Shown: one piece after another, positions 33,226-44,080 of the stretch
How positions within the stretch are numbered: position 1 is the first letter of the stretch
Layout of the letters: each line of letters starts with the position of its first letter
NCBI GenBank assembly: GCA_027257055.1
Contig: JAPVLO010000320.1
Span: 1,054,001-1,118,000, forward strand
Length of the DNA: 64,000 nt
Source of the DNA: Cephalopachus bancanus
Lineage: Eukaryota; Chordata; Mammalia; Primates; Tarsiidae
Direction of reading: 5' to 3'
The notes under the pieces: model-generated
Databases searched by the model: none
What the model saw: only the letters and a program-made list of their open reading frames with translations
What the model was told of the DNA's origin: nothing
Made by a program: the position numbers and the translations under genes

Positions 33226-35170
33226 TCAGTCGTCCAGGAGGCCCGGGAGCTCTGGTGAGGGGCTCGTTGGGGGAGCCGCCCCACCCAAAACTCTGTCTCC
33301 GGGGGCATGGTTTTCCCCCAGGGGGCACTCAAACTTCCAATGTCCCTTTTGTTTGCAGATGGGGCAAGGTCGAGTCAGTGGCCTGGGGTTGGGCCGTTGC
33401 TTTGCCCAGTGGCCTCCTGGCCACACCTGAAGCAGGCTCCTGGAGGTGTTGAGGTTTCGGACTGTTTCCTGAGACGGGGGCTCTGAGACCCCTGTTGTGC
33501 CGGCCCCAGGGCAGTGACTAGGGCTTGGGCCTGAAGGGCCACCAGAGGAAGCCTCTGGGCCCGTACGGCCTCGGCTTCCTCCTCTCAGGCATTATAAACT
33601 TTAAAGGCCATATTCACCAGGTCTCGGAGTGGAGTCTGGGGGCCCTTCTCCGCCTCTTTAAGCTTGCCCCGGATGTCCGGAGTGGACTGGGTGATAAAGT
33701 ACATAGCTAAGACTGTGGACCCCTGCGGTGAGGAAGGGTCTAAACGAGTGTGAAGGGTAAGAGCCTCTGTTAAACGATTAAGGCAAGAGGCTGGGTTTTC
33801 GTTAGACTCTTGTGTGATTTCCCTCAGTTTGTCGTAGTTAACGACTTTTTGAGCTGCCTTTTCCATCCCCGTAATAAGGCAGCGGAACATCTGATCCCTT
33901 CTAGTTCCACCTGTGGCACCATCCTGATAATTCCATTGTGGGTCCTTGGCAGGCACCGCCATGGCCACGACTGGCAAAGAATGATCAGAGTTATGTACCT
34001 GATCAGGTAGTCCCGAGCTGCTGAGGTGACCCAATCGCGCTCCTCAGGAGTGAGGGTGGAGGTCAAAATTACGTGGAGGTCATGCCACATGAGCTCGTAT
34101 GCCTGAGTGAGGTATCGAAACTCCTTGGTGTCGGCAGTTGGGTTGGCAGAGTAGGAGCCTAGGCTCTTTTTAATCTGAGACAGGTCCCCCAGGGAGAAGG
34201 GAACATGTACCCAAACCAGTCCCTCAGTACCTGCCACCTCCTAGAGGGGCCAGTAACTGGGGCCCCGGGGCCTGGTAAGGGGGGGGGGGGGGGGGGGGGG
34301 GGGGGCTGGTCCATTTGGAGGGCAGCGTCGGATTGTAAGATGGCGGTGGGGTGAGAGTAGGGAATGGGGTGGGAGGAGGGCAAGATGGCGGTGACAACGG
34401 AAGAGGAGGGTACAGCTTGTGGGTGGCTGGGGCAGAGCCAGAAACAGAGGAGTCAGGTGTGACGTCAACAGGACCGGAGGAGGAAGGCGGTCCCTCCGTG
34501 GCAGCAGGGACGGAAGTGGATGGGGGAGGGGAGTCAGCCCAATCCGGAATGACTGGAGCTGAGGACAAAGGAATTAGAGATGAGGGCTGGGAGGAAGAGT
34601 CGGATATAGGAGGGGCAAGACGAGAGGTGAGGCAGGAGCAGACAGGAGGGGCCTGAGTGGGGGAGGTCTGGGGACAGGAGGTCAGATAAGGAGGGGGTTT
34701 GGGGAAAAAGCAAAAGTTGAAAAGGTGGACGAGAGGGGAGGAGAAGGAGGCGTAGGAGCCCGAAGGGGAAGGCCAAGGTCCTCCGGAGGATCTGCAAAGG
34801 AAGATTCTGACACAGGGAGAGGCTGAGAGCCCCTATCAGGGGATTTGGCCAGGAGGACCTGGGTGGAGGAACATCTGACACAGAGGTCTGGGCAGGAGCA
34901 CAATGCCCAAAAGGCCTGGATATAGGGGACCTCAGACCATTTCCCAGTCCGGTGACAATAATTACTGAGATAGGTGAGGAGGCCAAAATTGAAAGTTCCC
35001 TCGGGAGGCCAGCGAGACTGATTGTCCAGAGGATATTGGGGCCAGGCCTGGGAGGAAAGAAAGATTAGCTTCCGTTTATGGATATCCTCGGACAACCCCA
35101 GAGTAGCCAGATTAGATATGAGACACTGTAAGGGGGTCTGAGCCTCAGTTTTAGAAGGCTGGTTTCCCAT
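33226..35170 (-). pseudogene. gag: Retroviral gag, disrupted
   Basis: The start codon is at 35168-35170 and gives MGNQPSK, a myristoylation-type N-terminus typical of gammaretroviral matrix. Matrix runs in one frame to about 34682. A proline-rich p12-like stretch follows, containing a run of 27 C residues on the coding strand (34279-34305). Capsid sequence, including LTPEERDWV, lies in frames at 33824-34237 and 33585-34034. The nucleocapsid zinc knuckle CPICKQKGHWKFEC (C-X2-C-X4-H-X4-C) is at 33325-33366. Frame changes near 34700, 34230 and 33850 break the gene. Confidence 0.88.
34279..34305 (-). repeat. Mononucleotide run of 27 (poly-C in gag sense)
   Basis: An unbroken run of 27 G on the + strand. 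In gag sense it codes for proline in all three frames. Confidence 0.9.
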
Positions 35171-35495
35171 AGCTGCAACCTCCGTTCCCGGGTCCCTAAA
35201 CAAGTGAGTCCAGCGTCCCAGACCCACTCAGAATGGAAGATCCACTTCCGTTTATAGGGTTGGCAATCCGGAGATAGGGACGTCTCCACTACACCAGAGC
35301 CAAAGGCACCGTGCCAGAGGGGTGAGCCCAGACGCAGCTGCGATTTCAGACTGGGTACCCCGAAGGGTAGGAGGAGAAGTCAGGGAAAGCGAGGGACTCA
35401 CCGCATTGTCTGAGGTCCTAGGGCCAGGTCCTGTTCCCGAGAGAGGTCCCGGATCAGGAGAGGAGGGGGGAGCCCGCTGGGGCCCCACACCTTCC

Positions 35496-35513
35496 TCCCG
35501 GGTTTTGGCACCA
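35496..35513 (-). promoter_or_regulatory. Primer-binding site, tRNA-Phe type
   Basis: The 18 bases next to the 5' LTR, with a 2-base gap, read TGGTGCCAAAACCCGGGA in viral sense. This is complementary to the 3' end of tRNA-Phe except for one CpG-type change. Phe priming defines the ERV-F naming. Confidence 0.8.
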
Positions 35514-35515
35514 AA

Positions 35516-35919
35516 TGTAAGGTAAATGAAACCAGACCAGGCGAAATAGCAACAAAGGAGCCAAGAAAAATTTATTAGCACAATCCTGGGCGAAGTTCAC
35601 CAGCCCATGTAGCTGTGGGCTGGAGAAGTCGCACCCAGCAAGATAGGCGATGGGTTTATAAAGGGCACACTGAGAAAGCTGTGAGGGGGTTGGGGAGAGC
35701 AATCACTGGTTGGGACAGCTGTCACGTCTGCTGGCGATTGGCTGAACGGGGTTGCTAGAGTCGCTGTAACAGGTACTGGCTGGCTTTGAGGCTGGAGTCT
35801 TAATGCTGGTCACTCATTTTTTTTTTTTTGCTGGCTCACTTTCACCCATTATTCTCCTGGTCAGGGTTAAAGCCATCTTGTTGAGGCCCGCCTGGTCCCC
35901 CGGTGCCGCCGGCCTTACA
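35516..35919 (-). repeat. 5' LTR of the provirus
   Basis: 404 bp, starting TGTAAG and ending CTTACA, with AATAAA in viral sense at 35571-35576 and a TATA box near 35655. Confidence 0.92.
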
Positions 35920-35924
35920 GTTTA
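35920..35924. repeat. Target-site duplication of the provirus (right)
   Basis: GTTTA, matching 27496-27500. Confidence 0.85.
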
Positions 35925-36054
35925 AATAAGTGGAAGAAAAATGAAGAAAACAGTGTCACAGAAGCCAAGAGAAAAATTTGAAGGAAGGAATGAACAACAG
36001 AGATCGAGATTACAGAGTTCAAACAAAGAATGGAAAACTATTCTTTGAATTTCT

Positions 36055-36323
36055 TTTGTTTGTTTGTTTGTTTGTTTGTTTTTTGAGTTGGAGTCTCACT
36101 CTGTCACCCAGGCTGGAGTGTAGTGGCACACTCATGGCCACCCCAGCATCGACCTGCTGGGCTCCTGCAATCCTTCCACCTCAGCCTTCCAAGAAACTGG
36201 AACTACAGGTGCACGCTATCACACCCAGTTAATTTTTTTTTTTTTCTTGGTTTATTGTAGAGATGAGGTCTCGCCAAGTTGCCTGGGCTGGTGCTGGTCT
36301 CGAACCCACGGGCTCAGGCAATC
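36055..36323 (-). mobile_element. Alu SINE, 5'-truncated, with (TGTT)n head
   Basis: Reverse Alu whose tail became a TTTG repeat (36056-36084). It lacks the final CCTCCCAAAGTGC part and abuts an L1 end. Confidence 0.88.
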
Positions 36324-36325
36324 CC

Positions 36326-36575
36326 AGTTCACCTGATTTGAGATCAGGTACTCTTAATGATGAAGTGCACCCCCCCACCAGGCAGTTTCCCACTACTGCC
36401 AATCCCTTTCTTAAAGTATTATGATAATTGTTCAGGGTCCGCTTATGAGTGAGAACATGTGGTACTCATTTCTTTGTTTCTTTGATAGATCACTGAGTAT
36501 TATAGACTCTAAATCCATCCAAGTTATTGCAAAGTTCATAATACTGTCCTTCTTTATGGCTGTGTAAGTTTTTAC
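36326..36575 (-). mobile_element. L1 3' end fragment
   Basis: ACCTGATTTGAGATCAGGTA, then CAGTTTCCCACTACTGCCAA and TATGAGTGAGAACATGTGG, equal the L1 3' UTR seen elsewhere in the window. Confidence 0.8.
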
Positions 36576-36742
36576 TCCTATGTGCTACTTTTGAATTCAG
36601 GATCACCTAAACAAACTAATTTAAAATTTGTCACCTCCACCCTGTTAAATACAAGTGGCACCTGCCCTGGCACATGCTATATTCAGATTTGCAACTTTGC
36701 CCCAAATTAGTTAATTTTTTGGGGGGCGGAGAGCTAGATAAC

Positions 36743-36748
36743 TTTATT
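36743..36748 (-). terminator. Poly(A) signal of the alternative M2 end
   Basis: AATAAA on the - strand, 400 bp after the TAA at 37148. Confidence 0.35.
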
Positions 36749-37147
36749 AATGAAGTAAATGTTTGTAGTGTAGTAAATTTAAAACAAGAAATAATCTTTA
36801 AAAATTTGCATATTACAAGTATAGATACACAATGAGATACTTAGTCATTCCATATCCATATTGGACCTTTATTCAATTTTATCCTGGATTACTAATTTAG
36901 AAAGGCAGCTCTTTATTGACCACCAAAGAGTTTCATTCTACCTCAAGTGTAGCAAACCTTCCATTTCCAAACTAATTTACCAACGTTTTACAAATACCAC
37001 TGTAGCACTCTGTACAAAGGGTCCAAAGCAAAGGATTACATATAAATATTGTAATTTATGAAAATTTTAAAAATCTTTAGAAAAATAATCTATTTTTAGA
37101 TGAATTAGAAGAAATTAGACACCCAGGAAAGTTCTTATGAATTCCTG

Positions 37148-37251
37148 TTAATTTTCTTGGAGTGTGTTCAGCTTTCTAAAACGTCTCTGGGTTTCCCGGG
37201 TTCTCCAAGCTGAGGGACGAAGACTTTGCCCTGAAGTTGATCTCATGAGCC
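37148..37251 (-). CDS. Predicted alternative terminal exon of M2
   Basis: On the - strand CATCTGTGAAGCTCTGCTCCAG is a moderate acceptor. The exon then reads LMRSTSGQSLRPSAWRTRET and 13 more basic residues to TAA at 37148. The single base left by the exon at 38237-38294 completes a Gly codon here, so the phase fits. The coding part keeps three CpGs although its surroundings are AT-rich. A UTR of about 400 bp and an AATAAA at 36743 follow. It would give a shorter protein with an Arg-rich tail. The acceptor is weaker than those of the other exons. Confidence 0.35.
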
Positions 37252-37309
37252 CTGGAGCAGAGCTTCACAGATGTGTAAAATACACACACTATACTTAAGT
37301 AAAACATCT

Positions 37310-37565
37310 TGTAACTTTTATAGCAGCACTGTCCATTAAAAAAGATAACGTGTCATACATATAATTTTTAATTTCCTAGTAGCCATATTAAAAAAGGAAA
37401 AGAAATAGTTGAAATTTTAATACTTTATTTAATTCAGTACATCTAAAGCATTATTTAAACACATTATCAATAAAAATTGTGGAGAATTTTACTTTTTTAA
37501 AAAACCAAGTCTTCAATACCTGGTATGAATTTTTATAGCACATTTCAATTTGCGTTTGCTACATA
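37310..37565 (+). mobile_element. hAT-Charlie-type DNA transposon relic
   Basis: TTTCCTAGTAGCCATATTAAAAAAG and the later CAAGTCTTCAATACCTGGTAT match the family of the relic at 1955-2165 (motifs separated within the interval). Confidence 0.55.
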
Positions 37566-37597
37566 TTGGACAAAATCGTTTTAGAAGAGCCCACATC

Positions 37598-37887
37598 TTT
37601 TTTTTTTTTTTTTTTTGAGTCGGAGTTTCACTCGATTGCCCAGACTGGAGTGCAGTGGCCGCTCCTGGCCACCGCAGCCTTGCCTGCTGGGCTCCAGCGA
37701 TCCTTCCGCCTCAGCCTTCCGAGTAGCCGGAATTGCAGGCACACGCTACCACGCCCGGCTGATTTTTTGATTTATTGTAGAGATGAGGTCTTGCTGCCCA
37801 GGCAGGTCTCGAACCCGCGGGCTCAGGCCATCCACTCACCTCAGCCTCCCAAAGGCGCGGGATTACGGGCTGAGCCACTGAGCCCGG
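37598..37887 (-). mobile_element. Alu SINE
   Basis: T-run head, full reverse dimer ending GAGCCCGGC. The TSD CCCACATCTT occurs on both sides. Confidence 0.93.
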
Positions 37888-38236
37888 CTAAGATCCCACA
37901 TCTTATCCACAGAGTTACAAGGCTCTAGTTCTGTAAATACAACAAAGTAGAACGAATTAAAACTTTCTACATCAGCAAAAGTTTGTTTTAGAATCTATGG
38001 GAGGATTTTCTCAAGGAACTTCTTTTGATCTTCAAAAAATTTTTTTTGATCTTCAAAAATTTAGAAAGTACCTCATTCAACTAATATTGATGTATTTGGT
38101 TCTAATACAATTCTTCCCAATTAACAAAAATCATACTGGTCTAGGTAACATCCCTAATTTTTTATACTAGGACATTATCTCCTTCATTTAAAACAACGTT
38201 TAAATATATTTGTTTTCCTGTGACGGTCCTCTTTAC

Positions 38237-38294
38237 CTCTGGTTCCCCTAAATTTCCAACAGGAGAGAGGCAGCTCTGACACTATGGAAGAACT
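38237..38294 (-). CDS. Predicted internal exon of M2
   Basis: The acceptor is CCACTTCTTATGACTCTCCAG and the donor is GAG|GTAAAGAG. The 58-bp exon reads SSSIVSELPLSCWKFRGTR in phase 0 and leaves one base, which joins in frame to both the exon at 26261 and the alternative terminal exon at 37148. More than one frame is open. The exon begins in phase 0, as does the M1 terminal exon, so the exon at 48254-48296 could splice to it as well. Confidence 0.4.
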
Positions 38295-38425
38295 CTGGAG
38301 AGTCATAAGAAGTGGTATAACTTTTAACTCTATTATTATCCTGTTGTGTGATTTTAGAGAAGTCACTAAATACCTCTGGACTCTGGTTTATGTATCTTTA
38401 AAATAAGATGAACTGAGGTGATAAG
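38290..38425 (+). repeat. MIR SINE fragment
   Basis: CTGTTGTGTGATTTTAGAGAAGTCACTAAATACC follows the MIR core. Its start touches the predicted exon at 38237-38294, a reason for caution about that exon. Confidence 0.6.
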
Positions 38426-38429
38426 TAAT

Positions 38430-38665
38430 TCCCAAATCTAGAGGCCCACCATAATCACCTGAAAAAACAAAAAAAAAATTTCTAAATCCTTCCCTGAGTT
38501 ACAGAAAAACAGTTCTTTGGCAGTGGGGAAGGGAGGTATATGGGGAGGGGTAGAGGTGGTGTTGAGGGCTAGGAATCTCATTTTTAAGCTCACATAGTGA
38601 TTCAAAAGCAGCCAGGGAAGACAGTCTCAGATCAGCATTTGGAAACTACTGCACTAATTTATCCT
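38430..38665 (+). mobile_element. MER20-like hAT relic
   Basis: AGGCCCACCATAATCACCTG and GCTAGGAATCTCATTTTTAAG fit this family of palindrome-like hAT fragments. Confidence 0.5.
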
Positions 38666-39423
38666 ATGTGCACCTTAGCTCTGAAATTAGCAATATACCC
38701 AGGTAGATAATTTTCCCTATTACATATCCTAACGTGAAGTCCTAAGGCCAAATTAACTATAGAATATCATTTCTACCTCCTCACAGTTTGACGTATTTGG
38801 AACAGACATCTAAAATGAAGCTAAGCTTATTGTTTACGTGTTAGTCTCATTCTACTTCCAAAGAATGAATAGATCACGTTAGCCCCAGTATTCTCCTTAT
38901 GAGACAAATAAGAAAATAATGTACATACTCCCTTTAAAGGAATTTAAAGGCAATAAATTGGGCCCCAGGTAGAGGGTGTTCAGTTGGTGCCATGGTCCTC
39001 CACCTGCAATGAAAACAAACAACTCCAATTTTGACAAAACTCTTTAGGATTCAAGTTGACAAACAAAGAGACCATTTTTAACAGGGCCTAATTTGTTGAT
39101 TAGTTGCTTTCTTAGTGCTATTGTACATGAAGTTTAAATTTATTAATCACTTCTTCTCAATAAACATAAAGAAAAAGAAAAACAAATGTTCTGTACATAT
39201 ACAGCTTTTGTACAATAAGGTAGTGCCCATTATTGATATACACTTTCAATACCCCAAATGAGTTTGTTTTTTCTTGTGCAACAGTGAGAGAAGGAAAATC
39301 ATTTACAAATTTCAGATCAATGCCACTATTTACATATCAAATACAGAGTGGCAATAGGTATTAAATGTTAGGATAATATAAGTAAACTATAAAAACCTAT
39401 AGTATTTCAATAAATGGTTGGGA
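38666..39423. other. Unique AT-rich sequence
   Basis: A good - strand acceptor (TTTGTTTTCATTGCAG at about 39004) is not followed by a usable donor or a clear terminal frame, so no exon is called. Confidence 0.4.
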
Positions 39424-39716
39424 GCCGGGCTCAGTGGTTCAGCCTGTATGCCTTTGGGAGGCTGAGGTGAGTGGATTGCCTGAGCCCGCGGGTTCAAGAC
39501 CCGCCTGGGCAGCAAGACCTCATCTCTACAATAAATCAAAAAAATCAGCCGGGTGTGGTAGCGCATGCCTGTAATTCCGGCTACTTGGAAGGCTGAGGCG
39601 GAAGGATCGCCGGAGCCTAGCAGGTTGAGCCTGTGGTGGCCGGGAGCGGCCACTGCACTCCAGTCTGGGCGACAGAGTGAGACTCCAACTCAAAAGAAAT
39701 TAAAAAATAAAAATAA
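39424..39716 (+). mobile_element. Alu SINE
   Basis: The TSD AATAAATGGTTGGGA flanks it. The left arm has a small deletion (ATCCCGCGC missing). Confidence 0.93.
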
Positions 39717-39989
39717 AAATAAATGGTTGGGAAACAAAATCAAATTTTCTCAGAGTGATTATTTTGGAGATAGGCGTGTTTTAATGACTGATTAATCTTG
39801 AATTAGCAACTACCGATCATTCACTTTAAACGTTGTCATTTGCCTATGATGACTTTTCATGAATAAGAAAGTAGAGAAATATGGTATTAAAAATAACTTT
39901 TTTGTCATAAAAATAATTATTCTCGAAAAGGGTGAGATGCCAAAAATAGAGTAACATTAACTAAAGTGCAGCCATTTTAACACTGCTTA

Positions 39990-40500
39990 GCTTTGTCATC
40001 TTTCTTAACAAATTACCTAGCTTGCCCTCTAAACATTAACAAGGGAGCATCAGTTTCCTGGAGGCAGCTATTGGTAATTGTCTTGCAACCCCTCAGGTAC
40101 TGATTATTTTTCTATTCCAGGTATTCGTCTTCCAGACACAAAGGGCCTAGCTAACCTAATGTATTATGATCAGCCCTTTGAGACCCATGTGACACAGACC
40201 ATCACCATGGCAACAGTTCCTGTGCTTACCTGCCCTCTTCCTGATAATGTAAAATAGACCACCACCCAATCACCTTGATGACCTGCCCCCACCAAAGGAA
40301 AGCTTTAAAAAACATTCAACCTCAAACAGCTGTGGCCATGCTTTTCTTTAAGCTCTGGTCCCCTTTCCAATCTTGGGGATGTAGATTCACCCTCTCTCTC
40401 TCTAATCTACTTTCTAAATATACTCTTTTGCTTTGCCTCTGCAATTCTTTGCTTTATTCCCACAGCACTGGCCTACTGCCCCCATGACACCCTACCATTC
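39990..40500 (+). mobile_element. Probable LTR fragment
   Basis: ACCATGGCAACAGTTCCTGT, a purine-poor middle and CTCTCTCTAATCTACTTTC have the layout of an old ERVL/ERV1 LTR. The family is not assigned. Confidence 0.4.
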
Positions 40501-40537
40501 TCTAAATTATGTTTAATGAATTCCAATAATAACACGA

Positions 40538-40685
40538 GGCCGGCATGGTGGCTAATGCCTGTAATCCCAGCACTTTGGACAGCCAAGGCAGGGGATCACT
40601 GGAGCCCAGGAGTTCAAGACCAGTTTGGGCAACATAGTGAGACCTCATCTCTACAAAAAAAGAAAGAAAGAAAGAAAGAAAGAAA
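40538..40685 (+). mobile_element. Free left Alu monomer (FLAM-like)
   Basis: GGCCGGCATGGTGGCTAATG to ATCTCTAC, then an (AAAG)n tail. Only one arm is present. Confidence 0.85.
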
Positions 40686-40740
40686 AAAATCAAAGCCAAT
40701 AACACATGAAGATTTCTTACAAAAAGTATGTTTAATTCCA

Positions 40741-41115
40741 TGTCTACCTTTCCGGTTTCATTTTTGCATCATCCTTTCCTTCTCTGGGCTCTGAGTGCCT
40801 TCTGCTTCCTTCACTCATTTCATCAAATGTCTCTGCTGTTCCCTATGCTCTCTAACCCCATTTCACCCCCTCAGTCACCCTCAAATGTCTATTCTCAGGA
40901 AAGCCTTTGACATTCATCCACCCACTCCAACTAGGCATAATACTTTTCACCTTCTTTCATGGCATTTAGCAGTTGGCAATTGCACACATGTGATTTTTTT
41001 TGACAAATGGTGGTTTCTCACCTTACCATAAGATCTATAGGAGTGACAATGTGTCTTTGCTTGCTCATAGTACAGTGTTTAGCACACAATAGATGCTTAA
41101 TAACTATTTATTAAA
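40741..41115 (+). repeat. L2 LINE 3' end
   Basis: AGTACAGTGTTTAGCACACAATAGATGCTTAATAACTATTTATT is the L2 3' terminus; CTCAGTCACCCTCAAATGTC lies upstream. Confidence 0.8.
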
Positions 41116-41409
41116 TAAAGAACAAATTTGGCTTTATAAAATTACTAACACACAAACACTTCAATCAATATTTTAAAAGTCATTTGTGTTAGTCATATCT
41201 GCATTTTATTTACATGTTTCTTTAAAAAAAATTTCATTGTAACCATGAAAACCAAGATTTAAGACTCTCAGAGTCCAATGTCACCTAGATACTGCCATTA
41301 TGCAAGATCGTTGATTTGCTGTTTTGTATCCTCCTCTAACCTCTTATGAAACTTAGTTCTGTATTGTTCATTTGGCAATTTGTCATAATACTGTATTGGA
41401 TTTGTAGTT

Positions 41410-41720
41410 AAACCTTGTCATTCCTCTGCTTAAAATCTTTTAATGTTTTTCTTTTGCCTGTGCAAGGCACACAAGGCCTCTCTAATTTTGATGACTTTTC
41501 TGATTCATCTTAAACCATTTCCCCCATCCTGAACAACTTGACCTATTCTAAATATGTTGTGTTTTCTCTTACTTCTGACCCTCTACATACACACTTTCCC
41601 TGGAATAGAATTTACCTAGTTCCCCAGACCCACCTCTTCTCCAAGCTAACTTCATTGGTCTGTGTCACCTTCCCTCACAAATTACACACCATTCTTTCTG
41701 AACCACTAACATTTCTCGAA
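41410..41720 (+). repeat. L2 LINE fragment
   Basis: CATTCCTCTGCTTAAAATCT and AAGGCACACAAGGCCTCTC match internal L2 3' sequence. Confidence 0.7.
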
Positions 41721-41999
41721 CAACAAAAAGGTTGGCTTTTGTTGTTGTTGTTGTTGCATTTTTTAAACAAGAAATTGACCTGCAATATTATTCTGTGTCA
41801 TATACTTATGTCAAGAATTAACATAATGAAAAAAGATAAACAAAATTGGCCTAAACAATTATCTAAATTCATATTCAACACTTGTGGGGTAATTTCTAAA
41901 AAGACTACAAACTTGATATTTTAAGTTTTGGACTATGATTTTTCAAGTTTAAGAAATTCCTATTTCAAATACAGATTATCCAGTCTGAAGACAGCCAAA

Positions 42000-42450
42000 G
42001 GCAAAAAAGAAAGAAAGAAAAAGAAATCAAGTGAATGAATATAATGAAAGAAAAAGAAATCATATGAATAAAATGAGAGTCAAAGAAAGAGAATAGGGGA
42101 ATAAAGGGCCAGGGGAAAAAAAAAACATTTTAAGAAATAATGGCAGAAAATTTACCAAATGTGATGAAAACCTTAAACACCCAAGAAGCCCAATAAACTA
42201 TAAATAGGATAAACTAAGAAAAGTCTACAACTAACCACATCATTGTCAAAATGTTGAGAGGCAAAGAAAGAGAAGATCTTGAAAGCAGCAAGAGAAAATG
42301 ACACATAATCTCAGTAAGATTAACAATGAACTTCTTATCAGGAACAATGAGTTCAGAATGCAACAGGATGACATTCAGATGCCCAGAGGAAAAAAATCCG
42401 GTCAACCAAGAATTCTACATCCAGTAAAATTATCCTTCTAAAAAAGAATT
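42000..42450 (+). mobile_element. L1M internal fragment
   Basis: AAAGCAGCAAGAGAAAATGAC and CAACCAAGAATTCTACATCCAG match old L1M sequence. Confidence 0.7.
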
Positions 42451-43269
42451 ACTATGTTCCAATAGTCCTTTGCTTTGTAAGAGCAGAAACTTGATTTTGA
42501 TAACTTACCTATAACTGAAAAATGCAGTTTCTGAAGTTTTAAAATACAATCCATATGGTATCAAAATCCAAAAACAAAACCATGATGCTGGAATAAGTTT
42601 CCCTTTAGATATTAGAAAATGATTCCATCAAAAGTCATTCTAAATAAAAGGCTCGTTTTTGCCTTTAAGATCTCCTCAACTCTTACATTTTTTCTTGTAA
42701 TATTCTTAAAAGATCATTTTCTTTTATTAAATTCTTCATTTGTGGAATGAGATGATCTTTGAATAGTTATGACAAGTTTTTTCCTCCAAAGGGCCATCTA
42801 ATTCCACTATTATAAATGATCTTCATAAATGTTCATCTTTGATTTTAACACCCAAGCATTATTTAGGCACTTAAATAGATGTGTGTGTATGTGTGTGTTT
42901 GTGTATCTCCTGACTATTGCTTCTGGAATGTGATTCTTTTTTTGGGGGGGGGGTTCTAGTTTTCAAACAGGTGAAGTTCATTAAGCTCTGAAGGAATGTA
43001 GAAATTTGTAGAGTACAGTATCCAAAATCTGAAACAAATTGCTCATAGAGCTCTTGGACACAAGAGTAAGAAAAGTCAATTACCATTGCAGACAAGCAAC
43101 AAATAAAAGGCATATATTGTGCGGTGAAAACCTACAAAGTATTGTTTGCTACCAACTGTGTCAATAAGTTGTTAAGCTATCAATCATTCCAGCCATGTGA
43201 ATGGATGAATATGCTAATTTAGGATTATTAGAAGTAGTTACAGAAGGATATTACAATGCGTACCAGAAA
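42451..43269. other. No gene called
   Basis: A strong - strand donor (TATAG|GTAAGTTATC, at 42503-42512) and a - strand frame at 42980-43050 were examined but could not be joined in phase. A G-run and TG repeats lie at 42880-42955. Confidence 0.4.
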
Positions 43270-43385
43270 AATCTTCTCTCCACCTATTCAGATATTACCT
43301 ATCCTTAAGTATTAGTTATAAATGCCTCTTTTATGAAGTCTTCCTTTATTACCAAACTTCCCCATGACTTCACATCAGAAAGAAT
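43270..43385 (+). repeat. L2 LINE fragment
   Basis: AATGCCTCTTTTATGAAGTC with TCCTTTATTACC is L2-like. Confidence 0.5.
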
Positions 43386-43534
43386 GGGACATGTTGACCT
43401 CCTATGTCTCCTGATATGATGTACAGAGAAGGATGTGACATCACCAATGTAGAATTGCTGCCAAAAATGTGTAACACAAATCTAACTCAGGAAACAATCA
43501 GCAAACTCAAAGGGGCCTATACACAACAAATTGC

Positions 43535-43745
43535 CTAGACTAGGGGCAAGCAAACTTCTTAAAAGATTAGACAGTAAACATTTTGGGCTTGTAGGCCACA
43601 TGGTCGCTATTGTAGCCTCTCAACTTTGCCACTCTAGCATAAAAGGAGACTTACACAATATGTACATGAATGAGCATAGCTGTGTCCCAATAAAACTTTA
43701 TAGAAACAGGTAGTCAGTCCACAGATCATGGTTTGCCAATGCTGG
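43535..43745 (+). mobile_element. hAT-Charlie-type relic
   Basis: ACTAGGGGCAAGCAAACTTC, TTTTGGGCTTGTAGGCCACA and GTGTCCCAATAAAACTTTAT are typical of this family. The related copy at 20035-20185 is reversed. Confidence 0.7.
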
Positions 43746-43751
43746 CCAAGA

Positions 43752-43927
43752 CTTTTGTTTTTTGAATTGCAGTCTCACTCTATCACCCAGGCTGGAGTAC
43801 AGTGGCATGTTCATGGCCACGGCAGCCTCAACCAGCTGGGTCCAGGCAATCCTTCTGCTTCAGCCTTCTAAGTAGCTGGAACTACAGGCATGTGCCACCA
43901 CGCCCAGCTTATTTATTTATTTATTTG

Positions 43928-43963
<36 letters not shown>

Positions 43964-44080
43964 AGAGACAAGATCTTGCCAAGTTGCCCGGGCTGGTCTC
44001 AAAGCTGCGGGCTCAGGCAATCCACTCACTTCGGCCTCCCGGAGAGCTGGGATTACAGACTTGAGCCACCGCACCCAGCC
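43752..44080 (-). mobile_element. Alu SINE with internal (GATT)n
   Basis: Reverse Alu whose middle A-rich linker expanded to TTTA and GATT repeats (43910-43962). The TSD CTGGCC(A/T)AGAC flanks it. Confidence 0.9.

Larger units (their letters stand above)
27501..35919 (-). mobile_element. Complete class I endogenous retrovirus, ERV-F-like
   Basis: Two LTRs that start TGTAAG and end CTTACA bound a provirus read on the - strand. Its order is LTR, tRNA-Phe primer site, gag, pro, pol, env, LTR. A 5-bp TSD (GTTTA) frames it. Gammaretrovirus-like landmarks include one CCHC zinc knuckle, YVDD in reverse transcriptase, a GPY motif at the integrase C-terminus, and a CWLC motif plus an immunosuppressive-type domain in env. 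All four genes are broken, so it cannot be active. A lineage-specific Alu sits in the RNase H region. It lies in the sense direction inside the proposed M2 intron. The primer site points to the ERV-F group; assignment to a named family needs a database comparison. Confidence 0.93.

Noticed and set aside
34159..34656. Frames on both strands across the G-run as separate genes
   Set aside because: They are the proline-rich part of gag in shifted frames and its antisense.
40195..40235. A - strand donor (CAG|GTAAGCAC)
   Set aside because: It lies in LTR-like sequence and would end an 11-bp exon.
42490..42610. A strong - strand donor (TATAG|GTAAGTT) with an open frame upstream
   Set aside because: It cannot be joined to the exon at 38237 without a stop unless a poor acceptor is used.
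42980..43060. A - strand frame reading LYEQFVSDFGYCTLQ after a pyrimidine-rich acceptor
   Set aside because: No usable donor, and two frames are protein-like; not enough to call an exon.
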